Assembly (NCBI RefSeq): GCF_937997535.1
Contig: NZ_CALKTT010000037.1
Coordinates: 1 to 11,550 of the forward strand
Origin: an uncultured Campylobacter sp.
Lineage (GTDB): Bacteria > Campylobacterota > Campylobacteria > Campylobacterales > Campylobacteraceae
Direction of reading: 5' to 3'
Length of the DNA stretch: 11,550 bases
Shown here: piece by piece, positions 1-6,587 of the stretch
Layout: every line of letters starts with the position of its first letter
Position numbering within the stretch: position 1 is the stretch's first letter
Made by a program: the position numbers and the translations under genes
Notes under the pieces: generated by a model
Told to the model about the DNA's origin: nothing
Databases searched by the model: none
The model's input: the letters and a program-made list of their open reading frames with translations, nothing else

Positions 1-2
1 AA

Positions 3-1217
3 ATGTCAAATATCTTAATCATAGGCGCGGGCGGCGTGAGCCAAGTCGCGACCGTAAAATGCGCGATGAACGCGGACGTTTTTAGCAAGATCACCCTTGC
101 AAGCCGCACCAAAAGCAAGTGCGACGCGATCGCTAAATTTATCAAAGACCGCCTAGGCGTGCAGATCGATACCGCCCAGATCGACGCGGACGACACCGAT
201 GCGGTCGTAAATTTAATCAAAAAAACGGGCGCCGAGCTACTGCTAAACGTCGCGCTGCCGTACCAGGACCTAACCCTCATGGACGCGTGCTCGCGCGCCG
301 GCATCCCATACATCGACACTGCAAACTACGAGCACCCGGGCGCCGCTAAATTTGAATACAAGCTGCAGTGGGCGAAGGACGGCGAGTTTAAAGCTGCAAA
401 CACGATGGCGCTGCTGGGAAGCGGCTTTGATCCGGGCGTGACGAACGTATTTTGCGCCTACGCGCAGCAAAATCTCTTTGACGAGATCCACGAGATCGAC
501 ATCCTAGACTGCAACGCAGGCGATCACGGCTACCCGTTTGCGACAAATTTTAACCCAGAGATAAATTTACGTGAAGTGAGCGCAAAGGGCCGCTACTGGG
601 AGCGCGGCGAGTGGAAAGAAACCGAGCCGATGGAAATAATGTTTAAATGGGACTATCCGAAAGTAGGCGTCAAGGATAGCTATCTGCTCTATCACGAGGA
701 GCTAGAAAGCCTTGTAAAAAACATCAAGGGGCTAAAACGAATCCGCTTTTTTATGACATTCGGACAGAGCTATCTCACGCATATGAAATGCCTGCAAAAC
801 GTCGGCATGCTACGCATCGACGAGGTCGAGCACAACGGCGTGAAAATCGTGCCGATACAGTTTTTAAAGACCTTGCTGCCTGATCCTGCGTCGCTAGGCC
901 CTCGCACGAAGGGCAAAACCAACATCGGCTGCGTGATACGTGGCTTAAAAGACGGCAAAGAGCGTCAAGTCTACATCTACAATGTCTGCGACCACGAGGC
1001 TTGCTACGCCGAGACGGGCGCTCAGGCGGTGAGCTACACGACGGGCGTGCCTGCGATGATCGGCTCGATGATGGTCGCAAAGGGCATTTGGAGTGGCAAG
1101 GGCGTCTTTAACATGGAAAATTTCGACGCCAAGCCCTTCATGGACGAGCTAAATAAGCAGGGCTTGCCGTGGGAGATAATCGAAATGAAACCGGGCGAGA
1201 GGTATGAAGCGGAGTGA
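3..1217 (+). CDS. Saccharopine dehydrogenase-family protein, likely carboxynorspermidine/carboxyspermidine dehydrogenase
   Basis: This 404-residue cytoplasmic oxidoreductase has an N-terminal Rossmann fold. The nucleotide-binding loop is visible at residues 7-12 (IGAGGV), and a family-typical GSGFDPGVTN segment lies at 139-148. The length and overall sequence match Campylobacter proteins annotated as saccharopine dehydrogenase or carboxynorspermidine dehydrogenase. In those bacteria the enzyme condenses a diamine with aspartate semialdehyde using NADPH, and a decarboxylase then completes spermidine-type polyamine synthesis. The substrate is inferred from the family, not seen. The ATG lies two bases from the window edge, so its ribosome binding site and any upstream partner are not visible, and a longer start cannot be excluded. 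The gene is GC-rich, in sharp contrast to the TIR gene 60 bases downstream. I see no terminator between the two. Confidence 0.88.
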   Translation: MSNILIIGAGGVSQVATVKCAMNADVFSKITLASRTKSKCDAIAKFIKDRLGVQIDTAQIDADDTDAVVNLIKKTGAELLLNVALPYQDLTLMDACSRAGIPYIDTANYEHPGAAKFEYKLQWAKDGEFKAANTMALLGSGFDPGVTNVFCAYAQQNLFDEIHEIDILDCNAGDHGYPFATNFNPEINLREVSAKGRYWERGEWKETEPMEIMFKWDYPKVGVKDSYLLYHEELESLVKNIKGLKRIRFFMTFGQSYLTHMKCLQNVGMLRIDEVEHNGVKIVPIQFLKTLLPDPASLGPRTKGKTNIGCVIRGLKDGKERQVYIYNVCDHEACYAETGAQAVSYTTGVPAMIGSMMVAKGIWSGKGVFNMENFDAKPFMDELNKQGLPWEIIEMKPGERYEAE

Positions 1218-1223
1218 TACTCT

Positions 1224-1229
1224 TATAAT
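1224..1229 (+). promoter_or_regulatory. Possible -10 element for the TIR gene
   Basis: A TATAAT hexamer lies 7 bases after the dehydrogenase stop codon, in the AT-rich spacer, 48 bases before the TIR start codon. No convincing -35 box is visible and the surroundings are AT-rich, so a chance match is possible. A second weak candidate, TATATA, lies near 1255-1260. If neither is used, the TIR gene would depend on read-through from the dehydrogenase gene. Confidence 0.35.
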
Positions 1230-1277
1230 ATACTTGTAATTTAATTTTTTACATTATATAAACCATAAAGGATAAAT

Positions 1278-2405
1278 ATGAAACAAAATAAAATATACGA
1301 GTATGATGTAGCATTGTCATTTGCTGGAGAAAATAGAGAGTATGTAGAAGAAGTTGCCAGTTTTCTTAAAAACTTTGGCGTAAAAGTATTTTATGATGAT
1401 TTTAACCAAGATGAAATTTGGGGTAAAAATTTATTTGAATACCTTCAAGATATCTATCAAAATAAGGCTAAATACACAATAGTTTTTATTTCCGAGCAAT
1501 ATAAAAATAAAAAGTGGACCAGGCATGAATATAGATCTGTTCAAGTAAGAGCGTTAAACGAAATAGACCAAGAATATATACTTCCAGTTAAATTTGATAA
1601 TACAGAGTTGCCTGGTCTTAATGAAAATTTAGCATATATAAGTGCCAAAAATAAAACACCAAAAGAGATAGTAGATTTTTTTATTAAGAAAATCGGATTA
1701 GTTTTTAATCAAAGATGGTGGGGTAAATGGGAGCGAGATAGTATCGTGCCTAGCAATACGGGCTCTTTATTTATAAAAGACGTAAAACAAAATGGTTTTA
1801 TTTTTGATTTAATGGTTCAAAATGGAGCATATTTGGGTATATTGGGAAATGAATATGCCAAATTTATATCAAAAAATGAAGCTATATTCGAAGAAGGCGA
1901 AAGTAAAATTAAATTTGTGAAAATAAAAGACGGAATTCAAATAGATCCGATAAACTGTCAAAATTTGTGTGGCATAGGTGCATATTTCGACGGTATTTAT
2001 GAATTTCAAAAGGATATTTTTACATTTTATGATGACATCATAGATGATTTTATTTTATCAAAAATATATGCATTAATCACTAAAGATGAAAAACATGATT
2101 TAGAAAACTATAGTCCGGAATCCAAATGGGATGATTTTTTAAAATGCTTTGGTAGTAGCAGTGTATGCATTGATAATCTTGATGACTTTAAAGCAACTAT
2201 AATTGACGCATTTGTTCCAGGATTCTATAGTGACTATGCTGCGATTTTAATAATAGATGATAATAAAGAAATTTGGGGTGCCTACTCTGATGCAGAAAAA
2301 GTATACTACTTTACAACAGAACAAAGATACAAAAATAAAATTCCAAAAACCATAGAAAATTGGGCAAGTCGTTTCAAGACAACTGATATAATTTATTTGG
2401 ATTAA
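1278..2405 (+). CDS. TIR-domain protein with two-part C-terminal module, probable defence NADase
   Basis: This is a 375-residue soluble protein with no signal peptide or membrane segment. Residues 8-140 form a bacterial TIR domain: strand A motif YDVALSFAGENR from residue 9, BB-loop region FYDDFNQDEIWGKNL at 38-52, and WTRHE at 80-84. E84 aligns with the catalytic glutamate of NAD-cleaving TIR proteins (WxxxE, as in SARM1). Residues 148-242 form a second domain ending in C-x3-CGIGAYFDGIY (C227, C231). Residues 256-375 form a third, with WGAYSD (333-338), YYFTTE (343-348) and PKTIENW (356-362). Domains two and three recall uncharacterised domains of exported proteins; this is from memory. The start has AAAGGA at 1267-1272, 5 bases before the ATG. 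The gene is far AT-richer than its flanks (11 of 60 GC at 2041-2100), which suggests horizontal transfer. No Thoeris, CBASS, Argonaute or retron gene is nearby. A role in phage defence by NAD depletion is inference. Confidence 0.85.
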   Translation: MKQNKIYEYDVALSFAGENREYVEEVASFLKNFGVKVFYDDFNQDEIWGKNLFEYLQDIYQNKAKYTIVFISEQYKNKKWTRHEYRSVQVRALNEIDQEYILPVKFDNTELPGLNENLAYISAKNKTPKEIVDFFIKKIGLVFNQRWWGKWERDSIVPSNTGSLFIKDVKQNGFIFDLMVQNGAYLGILGNEYAKFISKNEAIFEEGESKIKFVKIKDGIQIDPINCQNLCGIGAYFDGIYEFQKDIFTFYDDIIDDFILSKIYALITKDEKHDLENYSPESKWDDFLKCFGSSSVCIDNLDDFKATIIDAFVPGFYSDYAAILIIDDNKEIWGAYSDAEKVYYFTTEQRYKNKIPKTIENWASRFKTTDIIYLD

Positions 2406-2439
2406 AAGAAATTTGAAGTTAACAGCAGCAAAGTTTTAG

Positions 2440-2649
2440 CCGCTTTCCGTTACACAACTAGCATCCCCAAAATCCGCCTCACGCTCGAATGCCACCGCAC
2501 TCATAGGCTTGCTGCAATACGGCAGAGGAATACTCTCCTCGGCGATGCTTGCGGCATTTTCCGCGGGTACGCCGCGAGTGATGTCTTGGATCATAGCGCT
2601 GTTTGTTTGGCTAAGCGCGCTTGCTGCGTATTTAATAAGCAAATTTTAA
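2440..2649 (+). pseudogene. C-terminal remnant of an MFS drug-efflux-type transporter (Bcr/CflA-like)
   Basis: The + frame from just after the TAG at 2437-2439 to the TAA at 2647-2649 encodes about 69 residues. It contains NATALIGLLQYGRGILSSAM, then GTPRVMSW and a second hydrophobic stretch ending AAYLISKF. Two membrane segments in this order, with a glycine-rich LIGLLQYGxG motif in the first, resemble helices 11 and 12 of Bcr/CflA or DHA1 family multidrug transporters; this is pattern recognition from memory. There is no start codon with a ribosome binding site and no room for the ~350 missing N-terminal residues, because the TIR gene ends only 34 bases upstream. The fragment is GC-rich like the backbone, so it is probably resident DNA that lost its 5' part. 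The opposite-strand open frame at 2436-2642 mirrors it and is not considered real. Confidence 0.55.
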
Positions 2650-2687
2650 ATCGCGGCGAAATTTTATAATTTGCCATCGAGTTCGGT

Positions 2688-2702
2688 TCTGTTTTAAACA
2701 GA
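2688..2702. repeat. Perfect 15-base palindrome TCTGTTTTAAACAGA
   Basis: Two 7-base arms flank a single central base, 38 bases after the transporter-remnant stop and 64 bases before the -10 of the next gene. No T-run follows, so it is a poor intrinsic terminator. It could be a relic terminator stem of the transporter gene or a protein-binding site. Confidence 0.4.
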
Positions 2703-2765
2703 CGGGCGATTTCTTAAATTTAAACTCTAGCTAAATTTAGACCGAAATTTTTAAGTAAACTTTGC

Positions 2766-2771
2766 TATAAT
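2766..2771 (+). promoter_or_regulatory. Sigma-70 type -10 element for the 2804 gene
   Basis: The sequence TTTGCTATAAT, with the TATAAT hexamer here, is an extended -10 of the kind common in Campylobacter, preceded by a T-rich stretch instead of a clear -35 box. Transcription would start about 2778, giving a leader of about 25 bases. A perfect palindrome CTAAATTTAG at 2731-2740 lies just upstream of the -35 region and could be an operator, although such AT words are common here. Confidence 0.7.
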
Positions 2772-2803
2772 CGCCGCAATTTTGAAAAAACCGAGGAGAA
2801 AAT

Positions 2804-3178
2804 ATGAAATTGATTTACGCCGCTTGCGTGCTAGCCGCTTTTGCTTCGGCTCAGACCGAAACTGTGCAGGTGCCGGACTTTGCTAAAAGCTCGATGAAAA
2901 CGCATGAGCAGGCCGAGGAAAAACTAATCGCAAATGCCCTAAAAGGCGATCTAAGCCAGATCGCAAGCGATCTGAAGATCGATAAAACTCTAAAAGGTGG
3001 CGAGTCGCTTGTCATTAACGGCGCGCATTACAGGACGATCGAGGGCGACAGCACGCAGTGGAAAGAGGGCGATGCCGTGCGCCTGCTAAGCGGCAATAAG
3101 GACGGCAGATGCCTAAGCTCGATCATGCTTAATCTGCGCACGAAAACCGTCTGTAAATTTATGTGCGACGCGTATTAA
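2804..3178 (+). CDS. Small exported protein of unknown function
   Basis: I do not recognise a family. The 124-residue product begins with a short basic-hydrophobic signal peptide, with likely cleavage near residues 15-17 (AFASAQ), so a periplasmic location is inferred. C8 sits inside the hydrophobic core and lacks a proper lipobox, so a lipoprotein is unlikely. The mature part has a charged helical region (about 33-62), then a compact stretch with repeated GD turns (81-82, 89-90). Three cysteines lie near the C terminus (C103, C117, C121), an odd number that allows one disulfide plus a free thiol or intermolecular contact. The start is well supported: GAGGAG at 2793-2798 lies 5 bases before the ATG, and an extended -10 promoter lies just upstream. 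Composition matches the GC-rich backbone. The gene appears to be monocistronic. Confidence 0.75.
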   Translation: MKLIYAACVLAAFASAQTETVQVPDFAKSSMKTHEQAEEKLIANALKGDLSQIASDLKIDKTLKGGESLVINGAHYRTIEGDSTQWKEGDAVRLLSGNKDGRCLSSIMLNLRTKTVCKFMCDAY

Positions 3179-3203
3179 ATCGCGTAAATTTTGATACTTT
3201 ATA

Positions 3204-3241
3204 GCGCGAGCGAAATAGATTAAATTTCGGTTTGCTCGCGC
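3204..3241 (+). terminator. Hairpin after the exported-protein gene
   Basis: GCGCGAGC (3204-3211) pairs with GCTCGCGC (3234-3241), and GAAAT/ATTTC can pair inside it. It lies 25 bases after the stop codon, the right place for a terminator, but no T-run follows, so termination would be weak or factor-assisted. Confidence 0.45.
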
Positions 3242-3303
3242 CATCCGCAGTAATTTGTCGTATAAATTTCTACATCTCGCATCGCAAATCAGGTAAATTT
3301 TGC

Positions 3304-3309
3304 TATAAT
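3304..3309 (+). promoter_or_regulatory. Sigma-70 type -10 element for pglB
   Basis: AAATTTTGCTATAAT has the TATAAT hexamer at this position with the extended TTTTGC lead-in seen also before the 2804 gene. The predicted start near 3316 leaves an unusually long leader of about 115 bases before the pglB start. Within it I see only a five-codon frame (MPLKT) near 3326 with no ribosome binding site. Confidence 0.65.
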
Positions 3310-3429
3310 AAACGGAAATTAAACAATGCCGTTAAAAACATAGTGCGGGCGCGATAAAGCGAGTAAAATTTGTAGAGGCAAATTTTAACCCTACCGCTCG
3401 GTACTTCAAACGGCAAATCAAGGAAAAAG

Positions 3430-5610
3430 ATGCAAAAATTTAGAATTACAAACGGCGAATGCTCCCGCATGGATATTTTTCTGATCATGACGCTGGTTTA
3501 TATATTCGGCGTGGCGTGCAGGTTTTTTTGGATATATTGGGCTAGCGGGATCGAGCAGTTTTCTTTCGATGGCGAGCTCATTATGACCACGAACGACGCC
3601 TTTGCGAACGCCGAGGGTGCGCGCGATATGATAGCGGGCTTTCACCAGCAGGGCGATCTTAGCCCGTACGGCGCGTCGATCCCAACTCTAGCATTTTTAC
3701 TTAGTAAAATTTTACCCGTCAGCCTAAATAGCATTACGATCTATATGAGCGTGTTTTTAGCGCCGCTGGTGGCCGTGCCGATTATTTTAATAGCAAGAGA
3801 GTATAAGATCCTGGGCGCTGGTATCATCGCAGCGCTGCTTGCTTGCGTGCTGCCGGGGTATTATGTTAGGACCTTGGGCGGGTATTTCGATAGCGATATG
3901 CTAAATGTTACTCTGCCGCTGCTAACGCTATGGGCTTTGATCAGGCTCATAGGGCGAAGCGAGCAGAGTAGCTTTGCTTTGCCCGCCGTCTTTATGGTAC
4001 TTTATAGCTGGTGGTATCCTAGCTCGTATTCTTTAAATATGGCGATTATAGTGATATTTTTAATCTATACTTTGATTTTTAATAGACGCAATGAGGCAAA
4101 TTACAAAGCGATTATTCTTATGGTTGCAGCGGTCATAAAATTTAGCGCGTATTACGAAGGTGAGACAATAATTGTAAATTATATTTTATTGTTTAAAATC
4201 GCACTTATTGTGTTTTTATATTTTTTAATGATTAAAGTTCCAAGCCATAAAAGCAAAAAGGCTCTTTGGATTTTGGGTGCGATCGTCGTAATTATATTTA
4301 TCATATTCGGCGGACTTACTCCCATAGCAGTGCAGCTTAAAGCTTACATCTTAAAAGATGTAAGCAAAGAAGAAATTTTCTACTTCTACGGCGTTAGAAA
4401 TACGGTTAATGAGGTAGAAAACGCTAATTTCATAAAATTTGTGCTTGAATCTAGTGGGCATCTATTTATATTTATATGCGCCGTAGGAGGGCTGGCTCTA
4501 TTGCTGATAAAATTCCGTTCGTTTATCTTAACCTTGCCGATGATAGCGCTTGGAGTTTTAGCACTTTTCGGCGGAACTCGTTTTACAATGTACGCTACGC
4601 CGATGATAGCGCTTGGATTTGCTTATTTTATATATTTTGTGCTGAATTACTTTGAAATACGCACTTGGCTTAGAAGTACTTTGTTAGCTATTTTAACCTG
4701 TTTAGCGCTAATGCCTAGCATAGATTTTATTTATAAATTCCGAGTTGCGCCTACGCTTACGAAAGACTCCATAACGCCTCTTGCAGAGCTAAAAAATAAA
4801 GCTAGCAGGGAGGATTATGTACTATCGTGGTGGGATTACGGATATTTAATCAGATATTACTCCGATGTAAAAGTAGTAGCTGATCCCGGAGGTAGACAGG
4901 CAGGAGAATACACTTTTATGAGTGCGTTTTCCTTTAATAAAGATGAGGTAAGCTCTGCTAATATGGCAAGGCTTAATGTCGAATATATACAAAAGTTGCA
5001 AGGTAAAAAATTTGATCCTAAATTGGAAGATAAATTTAAACTAAATCTATATCAAATTCAAAAAGATTATGGCGAAGCCGATATCAATAAATTCCTAAGT
5101 TCTTTAAGCGATAAGAATTTCAATCTTCCACGGAAAACTAGGGATATATATTATTATTTCGTACCGCACATGATAGATATATTGCCCAATATTTTAAAAT
5201 TTTCTACTGTAGATATAGAAACAGGTAAAGAGTCTTGGACGCCATTTATTCATGTGGGTTATGATATTAGAATGGGTAAAGATGGAGAGAGCATCATAAT
5301 AAATGATGAATGCACGCTGCCTAGCGTCGATCCTGAATACCTAATCTATGACGGTAAAAGAATGCCTATTAATTCATATTATCAAGTGGGCGAAGTAAAC
5401 GGCAAACTCGTCAAATTATCCAAACAAGTAGATAAAAATTCCAATCTTTACGTGATATTTTTACCGGATTACCAAAGAATTTTAATCTTAGATAAAAAGG
5501 TTTTTGAATCAGCCTTTATCCAACTTTTTGTGCTGGAAAACTATGATAAAGATCTGTTTGAGCCCGTTTATTTAAGTAATTATGCGCGGATTTACAAGTT
5601 ATTAAGATAA
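3430..5610 (+). CDS. pglB: PglB oligosaccharyltransferase (STT3 family)
   Basis: This inner-membrane enzyme transfers a lipid-linked oligosaccharide to asparagine in D/E-x-N-x-S/T sequons on the periplasmic side. The 726-residue length is close to the usual ~713. A polytopic domain of about 13 helices fills residues 15-431 and a soluble periplasmic domain fills about 440-726. Family motifs are present: first acidic motif TND with D56; GYFDSD with D154 and D156; TVNE with E328 in the external loop; GGTR with R384, matching the arginine linked to acidic -2 sequon preference; WWDYG at 467-471; and M-x-x-I (MIDI) at 581-584. The enzyme therefore looks active. AAGGA just upstream supports the ATG; M14 is a less likely start. 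No other pgl gene is in the window. Composition falls from about 60% GC (36 of 60 at 3601-3660) to 23-28% after about 4020, suggesting a mosaic. A 19-base direct repeat lies at 4536-4554 and 4599-4617. Confidence 0.95.
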   Translation: MQKFRITNGECSRMDIFLIMTLVYIFGVACRFFWIYWASGIEQFSFDGELIMTTNDAFANAEGARDMIAGFHQQGDLSPYGASIPTLAFLLSKILPVSLNSITIYMSVFLAPLVAVPIILIAREYKILGAGIIAALLACVLPGYYVRTLGGYFDSDMLNVTLPLLTLWALIRLIGRSEQSSFALPAVFMVLYSWWYPSSYSLNMAIIVIFLIYTLIFNRRNEANYKAIILMVAAVIKFSAYYEGETIIVNYILLFKIALIVFLYFLMIKVPSHKSKKALWILGAIVVIIFIIFGGLTPIAVQLKAYILKDVSKEEIFYFYGVRNTVNEVENANFIKFVLESSGHLFIFICAVGGLALLLIKFRSFILTLPMIALGVLALFGGTRFTMYATPMIALGFAYFIYFVLNYFEIRTWLRSTLLAILTCLALMPSIDFIYKFRVAPTLTKDSITPLAELKNKASREDYVLSWWDYGYLIRYYSDVKVVADPGGRQAGEYTFMSAFSFNKDEVSSANMARLNVEYIQKLQGKKFDPKLEDKFKLNLYQIQKDYGEADINKFLSSLSDKNFNLPRKTRDIYYYFVPHMIDILPNILKFSTVDIETGKESWTPFIHVGYDIRMGKDGESIIINDECTLPSVDPEYLIYDGKRMPINSYYQVGEVNGKLVKLSKQVDKNSNLYVIFLPDYQRILILDKKVFESAFIQLFVLENYDKDLFEPVYLSNYARIYKLLR
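4536..4617 (+). repeat. In-frame 19-base direct repeat inside pglB
   Basis: GCCGATGATAGCGCTTGGA occurs identically at 4536-4554 and 4599-4617, 63 bases apart, and encodes PMIALG twice. The segment between the copies carries the GGTRF motif. Related PglB proteins also have two similar motifs here, so the protein repeat is probably ancestral. The exact DNA identity is the unusual part. Confidence 0.8.
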
Positions 5611-5644
5611 ATTTATATTCAGAGGAATATTGCGTAAATTCTTA

Positions 5645-5699
5645 TTGCATTATGCTTTTACAAAGCGTATGTTACTAAGCGATAAAATTTATAATGCAA
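5645..5699. repeat. Inverted repeat after pglB
   Basis: TTGCATTAT (5645-5653) and ATAATGCAA (5691-5699) form a 9-base inverted repeat around a 37-base AT-rich loop, 34 bases after the pglB stop. It could be a weak transcription end, but the stem is AT-rich and has no clear T-run. The rest of 5611-5865 is AT-rich with nothing else recognisable apart from the next gene's promoter. Confidence 0.35.
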
Positions 5700-5829
5700 G
5701 CTATATGCTGAGATTTAGAATTTATACTAGTTATAAATAAATTACAAAAATACTTCAAAATTTTATCAATAAAAATCGTAAATGTTATGTATTTACTTTA
5801 AATTTAGCCTAGGTTTCGAAGCGTGTCGC

Positions 5830-5835
5830 TATCAT
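5830..5835 (+). promoter_or_regulatory. Possible -10 element for the outer-membrane protein gene
   Basis: TCGCTATCATT resembles the TTGCTATAAT elements upstream of two other genes here, with TATCAT as the hexamer. Transcription would start about 5842, leaving a ~24-base leader with AAAGGAG at 5854-5860. Confidence 0.45.
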
Positions 5836-5865
5836 TAAGACGAAATTTCACCCAAAGGAGTAAAT

Positions 5866-6450
5866 ATGAGAAATTTTGTTGCAAAAGCATTGTTGCTTAG
5901 CTCTTTAGTTGCGGCGAGCGCGATGGCGGAGGGGCTTTTCGTGGGCGGCGAGGCCGGCTACAATTTCAAAAACGAAGCCGCGGGTTTTGATGACGGGCAG
6001 CCTCAAATAGGCGTTAAAGCCGGGTATGACTTCGGTACGTTTAGGGCTTACGGCGGGTATTTTTACGGATTTAAGGGCGAGGATTCCAGCTCGAACGCCT
6101 ATGCCAAAAAAAAGGTTAAATGGAGAACGCACGATTTCGTAGGCGGCGCAGATTTTACGCCGGAGCTTTTCGGCAGATTTAAGCTTGTCCTTGGCGCTTA
6201 CGCCGGACTTTCGGTGCTAGATACCGAGGTTAAGATAGACTATAGCAACGGCAGCTGGGCTAGAGCGGACGATACGCTAGGCGGCTTTATCTTGGGCGGC
6301 AAGGTGGGCGCCTTGTATGAGTTCGCTTCTAATAGCGAGATCGAAATGGGATTTAAAGCAAGCAAGGCTTGGTATAAAGACGGCGATTATATCGAAGATA
6401 ACGACGGCAAAAAATACGGCGTTTACGCAGGATATAATTATAAATTCTAA
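5866..6450 (+). CDS. Small outer-membrane beta-barrel protein
   Basis: The 194-residue product starts with a clear signal peptide, with likely cleavage after ASAMA at residue 21. The mature ~173 residues alternate glycine, aromatic and charged residues in strands (for example FVGGEAGYNF and YGGYFYGF) and contain no cysteine. The C terminus, YGVYAGYNYKF, ends in phenylalanine preceded by alternating aromatic residues, which is the recognition signal used by the BAM assembly machinery. Length and pattern fit an eight-stranded OMP_b-brl/Opa-like barrel. Such proteins may serve in adhesion or surface stability; the exact role cannot be read from sequence. AAAGGAG at 5854-5860, 5 bases before the ATG, is the best ribosome binding site in the window and suggests strong translation. 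The gene appears monocistronic. Confidence 0.88.
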   Translation: MRNFVAKALLLSSLVAASAMAEGLFVGGEAGYNFKNEAAGFDDGQPQIGVKAGYDFGTFRAYGGYFYGFKGEDSSSNAYAKKKVKWRTHDFVGGADFTPELFGRFKLVLGAYAGLSVLDTEVKIDYSNGSWARADDTLGGFILGGKVGALYEFASNSEIEMGFKASKAWYKDGDYIEDNDGKKYGVYAGYNYKF

Positions 6451-6530
6451 GAATTTTCATATTTGAGGCATTGCACTGCTTTCATAGAAGCCTTGATGCT
6501 CAGTGGCTTTGCGGTGTGTCAGGTAAGGCT

Positions 6531-6581
6531 AGCTTCGTCGCAAGGCTTTACTAAGTTTTAGTAGAATCTTGCGACGAGGTT
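6531..6581 (+). terminator. Long stem-loop downstream of the barrel gene
   Basis: TCGTCGCAAG (6535-6544) pairs exactly with CTTGCGACGA (6568-6577). The stem continues outward by four pairs including G-U and inward through TACTAA/TTAGTA (6549-6554 with 6558-6563), with only about one mismatch. It starts about 80 bases after the barrel stop codon and is followed by only a short TTTAAATT tract. A terminator or processed 3' end is plausible, and a small structured RNA or mobile palindrome is possible. Confidence 0.45.
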
Positions 6582-6587
6582 TAAATT

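Larger units (their letters stand above)
2406..2803. other. Intergenic region holding a transporter remnant and small palindromes
   Basis: This 398-base gap has three parts. The first ~34 bases continue the AT-rich TIR cassette. Positions 2440-2649 keep an open frame that looks like the end of an MFS transporter. The last ~150 bases hold two short palindromes (2688-2702 and 2731-2740) and the promoter of the next gene. No complete gene is present. Confidence 0.7.

Noticed and set aside
270..1080. Minus-strand frames opposite the dehydrogenase gene
   Set aside because: Shadows of a GC-rich coding gene; no ribosome binding sites and implausible Arg/Cys-rich products.
1218..2425. Insertion-sequence or integron-type boundaries around the TIR gene
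   Set aside because: No inverted terminal repeats, target-site duplication or recombinase gene could be seen at the edges.
2436..2642. 68-codon minus-strand open frame
   Set aside because: It is the reverse shadow of the transporter-like + frame, which has two membrane segments and a family-like motif.
2804..2830. Lipoprotein signal in the 124-residue protein (C8)
   Set aside because: The cysteine is inside the hydrophobic core, too near the N terminus, with tyrosine at -3 and a normal signal-peptidase I site following.
3303..3645. Minus-strand frames over the pglB leader and start
   Set aside because: They overlap the pglB promoter and first codons and encode no recognisable protein.
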